Shown here: positions 26,441 through 34,024 of the stretch, piece by piece
Layout of the letters: every line of letters starts with the position of its first letter
How positions within the stretch are numbered: position 1 is the stretch's first letter
Origin: Neorhizobium vignae
GTDB lineage: Bacteria > Pseudomonadota > Alphaproteobacteria > Rhizobiales > Rhizobiaceae
Assembly (NCBI RefSeq): GCF_000732195.1
Contig: NZ_JNNU01000031.1
Span: 1 to 59,091 of the forward strand
DNA length: 59,091 bases
Direction of reading: 5' to 3'
Program-made: the position numbers and the translations under genes
The notes under the pieces: generated by a model
The model's input: only the letters and a program-made list of their open reading frames with translations
What the model was told of the DNA's origin: nothing
Database searches by the model: none

Positions 26441-28114
26441 TCAATTCAGGGTCTTCATCAGGCTGAGCGCGGCGTGGATCTGGGAGACGACGGCAGCACC
26501 TTCACCGACTGCGGCCGCCACCCGCTTGGTCGATCCGGCCCGGACATCACCGATGGCAAAGACGTTTGGCAGGCTGGTTTCCAGCGGTAAAGGCTGGCGA
26601 GTGAAACTGCACAGCGCATCGAAGGATTGTCCGGTGACGATGAAGCCCTTCTCATCGGTATGGACGCGGTCGCTGATCCAGCCGGCATTCGGATCTGCTC
26701 CGATGAAAAGGAAAAGGTGGTGAATGGACAGCAGTTTTTCGCTGTTATCCAGCCGATTGCGCAGCGTGGCAGATTTCAGGCCGCCCGCGGAATCGCCTTC
26801 GACTGCATCCACTTCGCAGGGCATGTGCAGTTCGACATTGGGGAAAGCCTTGATGCGGTCAATCAGATATTGCGACATCGTATCTTCAAGCGCGCGCCGG
26901 ACGACGAGATGGAGTTTCTTGACCTGAGGTGCGAGAAAAACGATCGCCTGACCCGCAGAATTGCCGCCGCCAACCAGCGCTATCTCTTCACCGGCGCAGA
27001 GTTTCGCCTCTATTGGAGAAGCCCAATAGGAGATGCCATTGCCCTCCAAGCTCTCGATGTTGGCGATTCCCGGACGCCGGTAGTGCGCACCGGAGGCAAT
27101 GACGATCGTTCGCGACGTCACGGCCTTTCCACCTGCGAGCTCCAGCGTCAGCACACCGGCATCGCGCTCGGGCGCGACCAGACTGTCGACCGCGACCGGC
27201 AGGACCAATTCGGCGCCGAATTTCAGTGCCTGGTTATAGGCGCGGCCGGCCAGCGCCTGGCCGGATATGCCGGTTGGGAAGCCGAGATAGTTTTCGATCC
27301 GCGATGAGGCGCCGGCCTGCCCTCCCACCGAACGTTCGTCGATGACAATGACGTCAAGCCCTTCGGAGGCGGCATAGACGGCGGTGGCAAGGCCCGCCGG
27401 TCCAGCGCCGACAACGGCAACGTCATAGAGCTTTCCAGGCATGAGGTCCGGCGTCATGCCGAGGCATGCCGCTGCTTCCGCGTCGGTCGGGTTCTTCAGC
27501 ACGGTACCATTGGGGCAGACCATCAGAGGAAGCTCTGTGACAAGGATGCCCAAGCGTTCGATCAGAGCACGGCCTTCGCCTTCGCTGGCAGAATCGAGCA
27601 CGATATAGGGAAAGGCGCTGCGGGCAAGAAACCCTTGCAGGCGTGACAGCGCCGCATTTCCCGGAGCCCCGATCAGAACAGAACCCGCGCCGGAATCGAT
27701 CAGGCCAACGCGACGCAGGATAAAAGCCCGCATGATAATCTCGCCGACATCCGCCGAGCCGATCACCAGGGCGCGAAGATGAGCTGCGTCGAACGCAACC
27801 GCGGTGCAGCCGTCGGGGCCGGCCCGTGCACCAGCCAGTGTCGGGCGGCCCGAAAGTTGATTGACTTCGCCCGACAGTTGACCGGCGCCATGGGTGGTGA
27901 TCGGCGCCTCATGCGACAGGCCTTCATGGCGAAAGACATCCATCGATCCTTCAAGCACCAGCCAGGCAGGTGCCGCGTGATCGCCGACCCTGTAGATAAA
28001 TTCCCCGGCTTCGAAATGCTGTGGCTCGCCACTGGCAAAACGTTTGGCCGTCTCGACCTGACGGGGGCTCAGCTCCGGAAACATCTGGTGTTGTCTTGCG
28101 CTGAGATCCGCCAT
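26441..28114 (-). CDS. Cyclic-nucleotide-domain, thioredoxin-reductase-like flavoprotein without CxxC
   Basis: About 557 residues in three parts. Residues 15-130 form a cNMP-binding-like domain (PQHFEAGEFIYRVGD, LSGEVNQLSGRPTLAGARA). Residues 143-220 look like a thioredoxin/glutaredoxin fold (LIGAPGNAALSRLQGFLARS, cis-Pro ELPLMVCPNG) but lack the CxxC pair. Residues 228-557 are a thioredoxin reductase module: FAD motif VVGAGPAGLATAVYAASEG, GGQAGASSRIENYLGFP, NADP motif LVGGGNSAGQA, and C-terminal FAIGDVRAG. The redox CxxC of true reductases is replaced by YWAS at 363-366; a lone Cys sits at 373. This family is known, but its substrate is not. The ribosome site favours the second of two tandem ATGs. 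It is the last gene of the redox-signalling operon. Confidence 0.88.
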   Translation of the reverse strand: MADLSARQHQMFPELSPRQVETAKRFASGEPQHFEAGEFIYRVGDHAAPAWLVLEGSMDVFRHEGLSHEAPITTHGAGQLSGEVNQLSGRPTLAGARAGPDGCTAVAFDAAHLRALVIGSADVGEIIMRAFILRRVGLIDSGAGSVLIGAPGNAALSRLQGFLARSAFPYIVLDSASEGEGRALIERLGILVTELPLMVCPNGTVLKNPTDAEAAACLGMTPDLMPGKLYDVAVVGAGPAGLATAVYAASEGLDVIVIDERSVGGQAGASSRIENYLGFPTGISGQALAGRAYNQALKFGAELVLPVAVDSLVAPERDAGVLTLELAGGKAVTSRTIVIASGAHYRRPGIANIESLEGNGISYWASPIEAKLCAGEEIALVGGGNSAGQAIVFLAPQVKKLHLVVRRALEDTMSQYLIDRIKAFPNVELHMPCEVDAVEGDSAGGLKSATLRNRLDNSEKLLSIHHLFLFIGADPNAGWISDRVHTDEKGFIVTGQSFDALCSFTRQPLPLETSLPNVFAIGDVRAGSTKRVAAAVGEGAAVVSQIHAALSLMKTLN

Positions 28115-28169
28115 CATTTTTCTCCTGGCTTGAAACGTGACGAAAATGGCGTTGCCGATCCTGGATGGT

Positions 28170-28475
28170 CTAGTAATAGCGAGGTAGGGGGCCACGCTGC
28201 GGGGTCTGGTCCGGCAGTTCGACCATGGTCTCGTCGACAAAACACCATCCCCAGCCTTCCGGCGGATCGTAACCTTCTATGATCGGATGCTGCGTGGCAT
28301 GGAAATGTGCGGTGGCGTGACGACCGGGAGATTGGTCGCAGCACCTGACATGGCCACACTCACGGCACAGCCTGAGATGAAACCAGGCCTGTCCGGTCTC
28401 CAGGCACTCCTCGCAGCCGAGCGTTTGGGGGCGAACCGTGCGTATCGTCGATGTGTGCGAACAACCGTGCGACAT
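28170..28475 (-). CDS. UBP-type zinc finger protein
   Basis: A 101-residue protein that is almost entirely one ZnF-UBP domain: GCSHTSTI, LGCEECLETGQAWFHLRLC, CRECGHVRCCDQSPGRHATAHF, TQHPIIEGYDPPEGWGWCFVDE. These supply the Cys/His set that binds zinc in the eukaryotic ubiquitin-binding family. Bacteria carrying it mostly lack ubiquitin, so its ligand is unknown; it may read a protein C-terminus. It sits between a lone receiver and the thioredoxin-reductase-like gene, with which it is commonly paired. Confidence 0.87.
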   Translation of the reverse strand: MSHGCSHTSTIRTVRPQTLGCEECLETGQAWFHLRLCRECGHVRCCDQSPGRHATAHFHATQHPIIEGYDPPEGWGWCFVDETMVELPDQTPQRGPLPRYY

Positions 28476-28499
28476 GGATTTAATCCTCGTTGGCGTGGA

Positions 28500-28889
28500 T
28501 CAGCGCTTCAGCGCCCGTTCGAGACACTGGACCAATTGGCTGAAATTCACGGGTTTGCCGAGAAAGGCAAAAGCGCCGCCACTCATCGCCGCCGTCCTTG
28601 TTTTGTTGTCGCTATAAGACGTCATGAAGATCATCGGGGGCTTCCGCGTATCTTGTTCGTTCAGCACAGCCTGCAACTCGATCCCCGTGAGGCCGGGCAT
28701 TTTGACATCCACGAGCATGCAATCGATCGAGGCGCGATCCTCCGCAGCAAGATAGTCTTCCGCGGACGTGAACAGCCGGCTCTGATAGCCGCAGGACAAA
28801 ATGAGGTCGTCAAGGGCTTCGCGGATCGACCGATCATCGTCGACGATAGCTATGACTGGTGTTTTGTACAATTTCTCTGGCCTTGCCAT
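28500..28889 (-). CDS. Single-domain response regulator
   Basis: A 129-residue receiver: acidic cluster IVDDDRS at about 16-19, phospho-acceptor Asp61 (MLVDVKMPG), Thr90 (IFMTSYSD) and Lys112 (FLGKPV). There is no output domain. It shares the FixJ-receiver style of the regulator upstream, so both may be phosphorylated by the same kinase at 29596. The start is uncertain: ATG 28889 gives a normal receiver N-terminus, while an in-frame GTG at 28961 touches the upstream stop and would add 24 residues. Confidence 0.82.
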   Translation of the reverse strand: MARPEKLYKTPVIAIVDDDRSIREALDDLILSCGYQSRLFTSAEDYLAAEDRASIDCMLVDVKMPGLTGIELQAVLNEQDTRKPPMIFMTSYSDNKTRTAAMSGGAFAFLGKPVNFSQLVQCLERALKR

Positions 28890-28961
28890 GTTAGATCTAG
28901 AGCCCGGTATATGCTCCTTCGAGACCGGTTGTTGTACCATACAAGGGTCTAGGTTTTTCAC

Positions 28962-29603
28962 CTAAAGCCCAAGCAGCTCGGCCTTGCGGACCAGATCCGC
29001 TACCGAGCGTGCCTCCATCTTGCGCATGACATTGCCGCGATGCAGTTTGACGGTGATCTCGCTGATGCCAAGGTTGAAGGCGATCTGCTTGTTCATCAGG
29101 CCCTGCACCACGGCCGCCATGACCTCGTGCTCGCGACGGGTCAATGTCTTCGCGAGTTCGGAAACGGCGCCATTGGCCGCAGATTGTTGGCGCAGGTCCC
29201 GGTCTTTCTGGAAGGCTACGGCCACAGCATCGAGGATATCCTGGTCCCGGAACGGTTTTGCCAGAAAATCCACCGCGCCGGCTTTCATCGCCCGCACGGT
29301 CATCGGTATGTCGCCATGGCCGGTCATGAAGATGACCGGCATCTGGTTCCCGAGTTTTTCGAGATGAAGCTGGAAGTCCAGGCCATTGGCGCCCGGCAGT
29401 CTTACGTCGAGCAGGATGCAGCCCGGCCGCTTGAGGTCGGCATTATCAAGCAGGTCCTGAGCGCTTTCGAAGGCCTCTGCTTCCGTTCGCACCGACAGAA
29501 AAAGATCGACAAGCGCCTCCCGGATCGAAGGATCGTCATCCACGACGTAGACGACAGGCGTATCGGGGCTCGTGGTTTTGGCGGGCTTTCTGGCATCATT
29601 CAT
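28962..29603 (-). CDS. FixJ/TodT-family response regulator
   Basis: A 213-residue regulator. Receiver: VVDDDPS, Asp66 in ILLDVRLPG, Thr94 in IFMTGHGD, Lys116 in FLAKPF. A linker leads to a LuxR-type helix-turn-helix (TLTRREHEVMAAVVQGLMNKQIAF, ITVKLHRGNVMRKM) near residues 150-210. It should activate transcription when phosphorylated. Its ATG overlaps the end of the sensor kinase gene by eight bases, fixing the pair. Likely targets are its own operon and redox or oxygen-response genes, which cannot be shown from the window. Confidence 0.92.
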   Translation of the reverse strand: MNDARKPAKTTSPDTPVVYVVDDDPSIREALVDLFLSVRTEAEAFESAQDLLDNADLKRPGCILLDVRLPGANGLDFQLHLEKLGNQMPVIFMTGHGDIPMTVRAMKAGAVDFLAKPFRDQDILDAVAVAFQKDRDLRQQSAANGAVSELAKTLTRREHEVMAAVVQGLMNKQIAFNLGISEITVKLHRGNVMRKMEARSVADLVRKAELLGL

Positions 29604-31173
29604 GGATAGCCTCCATCGGCACGATCATTTCGAACAGCGCGCCGCCTTCTGTGTGATTACTGGCTGTCAGGGAGCCGCCACGGGCTTCGAGCATACCGCG
29701 GCAGATGGCAAGGCCCATGCCAAGGCCGGTTTCTTTGGTGGTGCAAAACGGCTTGAACAGCTTTTCCAGAATGTCGGCGCTCAGGCCAGGACCACTGTCA
29801 CGAACACTGACCCGAACGCCCTGACCATCTGCCGTCGTGATCGATACCGAAATCCGTCGAAGCTCCTCCGGCGTCGCGGCCATGGCCTGAATGGCATTGG
29901 TGATCAGGTTGATCAACACCTGCTGCAGCTCGATGCGGACCGCACTCACGTTGTTTATCCCGGGAGCCTCGCTGGTTTCGAATGCGATCCTGTTCCTAGA
30001 AAGCTCGCCGTCCATCAAAGCTTGTGTCTCGCTGACGAGGTCTGCCAGTGACACTGGCTCGAGGACCGGGGTGCGCTCGCTCAACAACGACCGGGTGCTC
30101 TGGATGATGTCGCTGGCGCGCTGGCTATCGCGCACGATGCGCTCGGCGGAGCGGGAAACAGCCATCAGATCCGGCGGGTCGCGGTCGAGCCAACGCTGGA
30201 GGGTTTGTGCATTGACGACAAGGGCGCCGAGCGGCTGGTTAAGTTCATGAGCGAGCGATGCAGACAGGGCGCCGACGGTGGCTGCTCGCGACGCGAGTGC
30301 GAGGTCGGCCTGTGCCTCGAACAGCGCCTTCTGGGCCAGCTCGCGCTCGGTGATGTCGAACATACCGACAATGACGCGGTTAAAGTTGGCCACGTCCACC
30401 GGAAAGCCCACAGTCAGCAGCACCAACTTGTTCGTCCCGTCGCTGGTGACGACCGTGCCCTTTCCCTCGAAATAGCTTTGGTTTTCGAAGATCGCTACCA
30501 TCAGATCAAGAAACGTGGCGTCGTCCTGCGCAATGTAGCGGCGCGTCGAGCCATCATTCTGCGCACTGACATTGCCGAGAAGCTCCAACGCTGCGGCATT
30601 GGCAGCGACTGTCGGTATGCGTTCGATGCAATCGGCGATGAAGTCCGGATTGTCCCGCGCATGAGCACGCAGATCGACGACCCCCTGCGTCTTCAGTTTC
30701 GTCAACAACGCGCGCACCTCGGAGTAGTCCCGCTCCCAAAGGGCGACGCGGCTCTGCTCGAAAATCGTCCGGTAGCGTTCTTCGCTACTCTTCAAGGCGA
30801 CGTTGGATTTTAAAAGATCATGACGCGCACGATGGTTCCTTATGATCAGCGCACAGGTAATCAATATGGCAGCGACGGCCACGGCCAGGCGCAAAATTGC
30901 GGCAAGGTCGGCGTCGGTGCCGTGGGCCGCCGCGTAAGATAGTGTTGAAAGACCAACACAGACCGCCGTCAGCAGCAACGTTCCCTTTTCCGTCAGCGTT
31001 TCCGCCGACAGAAGGAGCGTGATGACATAGAGCGTCGCGAGCGCGCTGTGAATGTCGGTGAACGTATCGAGATAGAAGACCGTTAACGCCAGAGCGAATG
31101 CGAACGACAGAATGCCGATTTCGTAGCGTGCCGATAGCCGTCGTTTCGGGTTCACAAGTTCAAGCGAAGGCAT
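29596..31173 (-). CDS. Membrane-anchored PAS sensor histidine kinase
   Basis: About 525 residues. The first 115 hold four membrane segments (IGILSFAFALALTVFYL, LATLYVITLLLSAETL, LLLTAVCVGLSTLSYAAA, LAVAVAAILITCALIIR). A PAS-like domain follows, ending VIVGMFDITERELAQKALFE. The phosphoacceptor box is SLAHELNQPLGAL with His309, the FixL-like type. The ATPase domain has NLITNAIQAMA, VRDSGPGLS and GLGMGLAICRGMLEARGG, so it looks active. No haem or LOV motif is visible in the PAS domain, so the signal is unknown. ATG 31173 has GGTGGG upstream; a GTG lies at 31185. It is the first gene of the five-gene minus-strand operon. Confidence 0.9.
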   Translation of the reverse strand: MPSLELVNPKRRLSARYEIGILSFAFALALTVFYLDTFTDIHSALATLYVITLLLSAETLTEKGTLLLTAVCVGLSTLSYAAAHGTDADLAAILRLAVAVAAILITCALIIRNHRARHDLLKSNVALKSSEERYRTIFEQSRVALWERDYSEVRALLTKLKTQGVVDLRAHARDNPDFIADCIERIPTVAANAAALELLGNVSAQNDGSTRRYIAQDDATFLDLMVAIFENQSYFEGKGTVVTSDGTNKLVLLTVGFPVDVANFNRVIVGMFDITERELAQKALFEAQADLALASRAATVGALSASLAHELNQPLGALVVNAQTLQRWLDRDPPDLMAVSRSAERIVRDSQRASDIIQSTRSLLSERTPVLEPVSLADLVSETQALMDGELSRNRIAFETSEAPGINNVSAVRIELQQVLINLITNAIQAMAATPEELRRISVSITTADGQGVRVSVRDSGPGLSADILEKLFKPFCTTKETGLGMGLAICRGMLEARGGSLTASNHTEGGALFEMIVPMEAIHE

Positions 31174-31277
31174 GCAGGTTCCCACCTGGATATCGATCTT
31201 GGCATCAAGCCATCCCGCTGGAGAAAACGCAATTCCAAAATCCGCTATTCGCGTGTGAACTCAATCTGATAGGCGGC

Positions 31278-31313
31278 AAAAAAAAGACCACCCCAGGGCA
31301 GCTGGGATGGTCT
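31278..31313 (-). terminator. Rho-independent terminator of the sRNA
   Basis: AGACCATCCCAG (31313-31302) pairs with CTGGGGTGGTCT (31296-31285), with one wobble-like mismatch, followed by eight U residues to 31278. It ends the sRNA and insulates the sensor kinase promoter from upstream transcription. Confidence 0.9.
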
Positions 31314-31415
31314 CTATCGGATCGCGACATCCGCTGGTTCAGGGAGGGGCGGTTGAACCGTCAGGGCTTGGGTGCCCAGCATGTCTTCTTGGGAGGAGGT
31401 TGAAGACATTCGATA
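31278..31415 (-). ncRNA. nfeR1: Alpha-r14 (NfeR1-type) trans-acting small RNA
   Basis: Read on the minus strand there are three hairpins. Hairpin 1: stem 31381-31388 with 31402-31409 (ATGTCTTC/GAAGACAT), loop AACCTCCTCCCAA. Hairpin 2: stem 31336-31341 with 31354-31359 (GGTTCA/TGAACC), loop containing CCCCTCCC. Hairpin 3: a strong intrinsic terminator with its U-run ending at 31278. The two unpaired C-rich loops are anti-Shine-Dalgarno sequences, which is the known architecture of the rhizobial alpha-r14 family (NfeR1, about 120-130 nt), acting with mRNA translation starts. No protein gene feeds this terminator, which supports a free RNA. The 5' end is estimated; a TATAGT-like -10 at 31442-31447 would put it slightly further up. 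Confidence 0.75.
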
Positions 31416-31545
31416 TCTAACTTCAGCAGGAGCGCTTCGAAACTATACGAAGGTGTGGGTTCGACTAGCCAAGCATTGGATGTTGCGGGCGCGGGGCCCG
31501 GTCTAAAAAGTCTCCAGCAGCCCGCTCAACCCATTGGAGACCATC

Positions 31546-32061
31546 ATGGACCGCACACTCGCTGAAAAACACCGCAAGTCCCCGCTTGCAACACCGACAG
31601 CGCTTGGCACAAACGCGACTGCCGATATATCCGGCGCACTGACGGCGCTTCTTGCCGATGTCTTCGCCCTCTACCTCAAGACCAAGAATTTCCATTGGCA
31701 CATGAGCGGGCCGCATTTCCGTGACTATCACCTGATGCTCGACGAGCAAGGCGAGCAGATCTTTGCGATGACGGACGATATTGCTGAACGAGCCCGCAAA
31801 ATCGGCGGCACGACCGTCCGTTCGATCGGTCATATTTCCAGGCTGCAGCGCCTGCTCGACAACGATGCTGATTTCGTGACCCCGGCAGACATGCTGGCTG
31901 AACTTCGCGAAGACAATCTCACGCTGGTTTCACTGATGAAGGAAACCCACAATCTCTGTGACGAGCATGGCGATATTGCAACCGCCAGCCTGATCGAAAA
32001 CTGGGTGGATGAAGCCGAACGCCGTGCCTGGTTCCTGTTCGAGAGCAGCCGCGACGAGTAA
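31546..32061 (+). CDS. dps: Dps family DNA-binding ferritin-like protein
   Basis: A 171-residue ferritin-like protein. The Dps fingerprint KTKNFHWHMSGPHFRDYHLMLDEQGEQIF supplies the intersubunit ferroxidase ligands (His, His, Asp, Glu). Helices continue through DDIAERARKIGG and end ENWVDEAERRAWFLFE. Dps dodecamers oxidise and store iron with peroxide and protect DNA in stationary phase. The basic, flexible N-terminal tail (RTLAEKHRKS) could contact DNA. ATG 31546 is preferred, with GGAGACC upstream; an in-frame TTG lies at 31534. It neighbours the sRNA, which is transcribed the other way. Confidence 0.92.
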   Translation: MDRTLAEKHRKSPLATPTALGTNATADISGALTALLADVFALYLKTKNFHWHMSGPHFRDYHLMLDEQGEQIFAMTDDIAERARKIGGTTVRSIGHISRLQRLLDNDADFVTPADMLAELREDNLTLVSLMKETHNLCDEHGDIATASLIENWVDEAERRAWFLFESSRDE

Positions 32062-32131
32062 GCGCAACAGCGCGTCAACGGCTAAGCCGGTCGATGTTGG
32101 TTCGGCCGGCTCGAGATCTCGGAGACCTCTC

Positions 32132-33103
32132 ATGACCAGCGAATTTTCCCTTACCCGTCGGCAGGTTCTACTGACCGGCACCACGATTTCATTGGCTCTG
32201 GCCATCCCGGCCTTGGCTTCTGAAAAGAAAATCTCCAAACATCAGCAAGGAATTGAACCAATGACCCATAGTTACGTGACCACCAAAGACGGTGTTGAGA
32301 TCTTCTATAAGGACTGGGGTCCGAAGGACGCCCAACCCATTGTATTCCACCACGGTTGGCCTTTGTCATCCGACGACTGGGATGCACAGATGCTGTTCTT
32401 TGTCGGCAAGGGCTACCGCGTCGTCGCACATGATCGCCGCGGCCATGGCCGCTCGTCTCAGGTGAGCGACGGTCACGACATGGATCATTACGCCGCCGAT
32501 GCCTCCGCCGTGGCCGAGCACCTCAACCTGCGCAACGCCGTCCACATCGGACATTCCACAGGCGGCGGCGAAGTTGCTCGTTACGTCGCCAAATATGGTC
32601 AGCCGCAGGGCCGCGTCGCCAAGGCCATTCTTGTCAGCGCCGTTCCGCCGCTGATGGTCAAGACCGCAGCCAATCCTGATGGCACACCGATCGAAGTATT
32701 CGATGGTTTCCGTAACGCACTCGCAGCCAATCGCGCTCAGTTCTTCCTCGATGTTGCGTCCGGCCCATTTTATGGCTTCAACCGGGAAGGCGCGAAGGTC
32801 TCGCAAGGGGTGATCGACAATTGGTGGCGCCAGGGGATGATGGGCAGCGCCAAAGCTCATTATGACGGCATCAAGGCCTTTTCGGAGACCGACCAGACAG
32901 AAGACCTTAAGGCGATCACCGTGCCGACGCTGGTCACGCAGGGCGATGACGACCAGATCGTTCCCTACAAAGACGCCGTGGAACTCCAGGCCAAGCTGCT
33001 GAAGAACAGCACCCTGAAAATCTACAAGGGCTTCCCGCACGGAATGCTGACCACGCATGCTGACGTGATCAACCCGGACCTGTTGGCGTTCATTAAGGCT
33101 TAA
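32132..33103 (+). CDS. Alpha/beta hydrolase, cofactor-free haloperoxidase type, with Tat-like signal
   Basis: A 323-residue protein. Residues 1-30 form a twin-arginine-like signal (LTRRQVLLTGTTISLALAIPALAS). The rest is an alpha/beta hydrolase of the non-haem chloroperoxidase group: HHGWPLSSDDWD, nucleophile Ser in HIGHSTGGGE, acid Asp in TQGDDDQIVP and His in GFPHGML. Close relatives usually start at a residue equivalent to Met44 (MTHSYVTTKDG, base 32261), and AAGGA lies just before it, so a second, cytoplasmic form is possible. Natural reactions are probably ester or lactone hydrolysis or perhydrolysis. It lies 70 bases after dps, which suits an oxidative-stress context. Confidence 0.85.
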   Translation: MTSEFSLTRRQVLLTGTTISLALAIPALASEKKISKHQQGIEPMTHSYVTTKDGVEIFYKDWGPKDAQPIVFHHGWPLSSDDWDAQMLFFVGKGYRVVAHDRRGHGRSSQVSDGHDMDHYAADASAVAEHLNLRNAVHIGHSTGGGEVARYVAKYGQPQGRVAKAILVSAVPPLMVKTAANPDGTPIEVFDGFRNALAANRAQFFLDVASGPFYGFNREGAKVSQGVIDNWWRQGMMGSAKAHYDGIKAFSETDQTEDLKAITVPTLVTQGDDDQIVPYKDAVELQAKLLKNSTLKIYKGFPHGMLTTHADVINPDLLAFIKA

Positions 33104-33118
33104 AGCAGCCTTCGGCAG

Positions 33119-33156
33119 TTGCGAGTATGGTGGCCGCCAACCTGCCATACTCGCAA
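33119..33156. terminator. Hairpin terminator between convergent genes
   Basis: A 12-bp perfect stem, TTGCGAGTATGG (33119-33130) with CCATACTCGCAA (33145-33156), has a 14-base loop. It follows the hydrolase stop and faces the convergent cupin gene. The following CAATTT gives only a short U-tract. Confidence 0.6.
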
Positions 33157-33268
33157 CAATTTCTGCATGGCGTATTTGGTGCGGGTGTCCCAGTGATCGG
33201 TTACGGCCCGACTACGCGCAATCAAGCACCTGGATCGACAGGCCCGGGCTGCTTTCCGGGCGGTGACG

Positions 33269-33883
33269 TCAGGCGGCAAACGCTTGCTCGTCCTCGATTG
33301 CCCGTCGTTCGGCCTTGCTGGCCGGCTTGACGGCCAGGCGGTAGCCCATCAGGCGGGCGAGCGGCGCCAGCGTCGCATACATAGCCTTCTGCAGCCAGAC
33401 CGGCGGACCAGAGATATACAGGTGGTCCGGGAAGGCATTGAGCCCCAGCGCGATCGGCAGCAGCTTCACCGAACCGTCCGATTTGAAATAATCCGGGTAC
33501 TCCGAGGTCCAGCGGGCGATGTTCAGGAAGAACCGCAGGTGCTGCTGGGCGGTGACGAAGGTTACCGTCAGGTGGGTGTCGCCGTCGAAAGCGTTTCGGA
33601 AGAAATGGCTGGCGCCCTTCGGCACTGTGATCGACTGGCCCTCGGTCGCGAAATATTCCTTGCCGTCGATCATCACCATGACGCAGCCGCTGTTGACGGT
33701 GAAGATCTCGTCGGTGCCAGGATGGATATGGGCGATGGCATTGCCGCCACCGGAGCCACCCTTGCCAAGCACGACATCCATGCGGCTGGATATCCCGCCT
33801 TCATAGGGATGAGTGAAGACGAAGGTCTCACTGTTAAAATGATTGACGATACGGGTATCGGCAGGCACAAGCGCTCCGCGCAT
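33269..33883 (-). CDS. Cupin-domain protein
   Basis: A 204-residue protein with an N-terminal cupin: GGGNAIAHIHPGTDEIFTVNSG (metal motif HxH...E), IDGKEYFATEGQSITVPKGASHFFRN. The C-terminal half is helical (FFLNIARWTSEYPDYFK, GLNAFPDHLYISG) with a hydrophobic stretch near PVWLQKAMYATLAPLARLMGY. Function is unknown; it could be a dioxygenase-like or binding protein. ATG 33883 follows GGAGAAACG. It is divergent from the LysR gene at 34025, which probably controls it. Confidence 0.82.
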   Translation of the reverse strand: MRGALVPADTRIVNHFNSETFVFTHPYEGGISSRMDVVLGKGGSGGGNAIAHIHPGTDEIFTVNSGCVMVMIDGKEYFATEGQSITVPKGASHFFRNAFDGDTHLTVTFVTAQQHLRFFLNIARWTSEYPDYFKSDGSVKLLPIALGLNAFPDHLYISGPPVWLQKAMYATLAPLARLMGYRLAVKPASKAERRAIEDEQAFAA

Positions 33884-34024
33884 GGCGTTTCTCCTTACAT
33901 TCTGTGCTGATGTGGCGTGTTTTGGCCCGCAAACGCGTTTCGCAGGCAATGAAAGCCGTGTAGATTATCCGCGTTTCTGCTTCAAACACCGTTTTTGCCG
34001 CTGTCTTCACCGGATTTGCATAAC

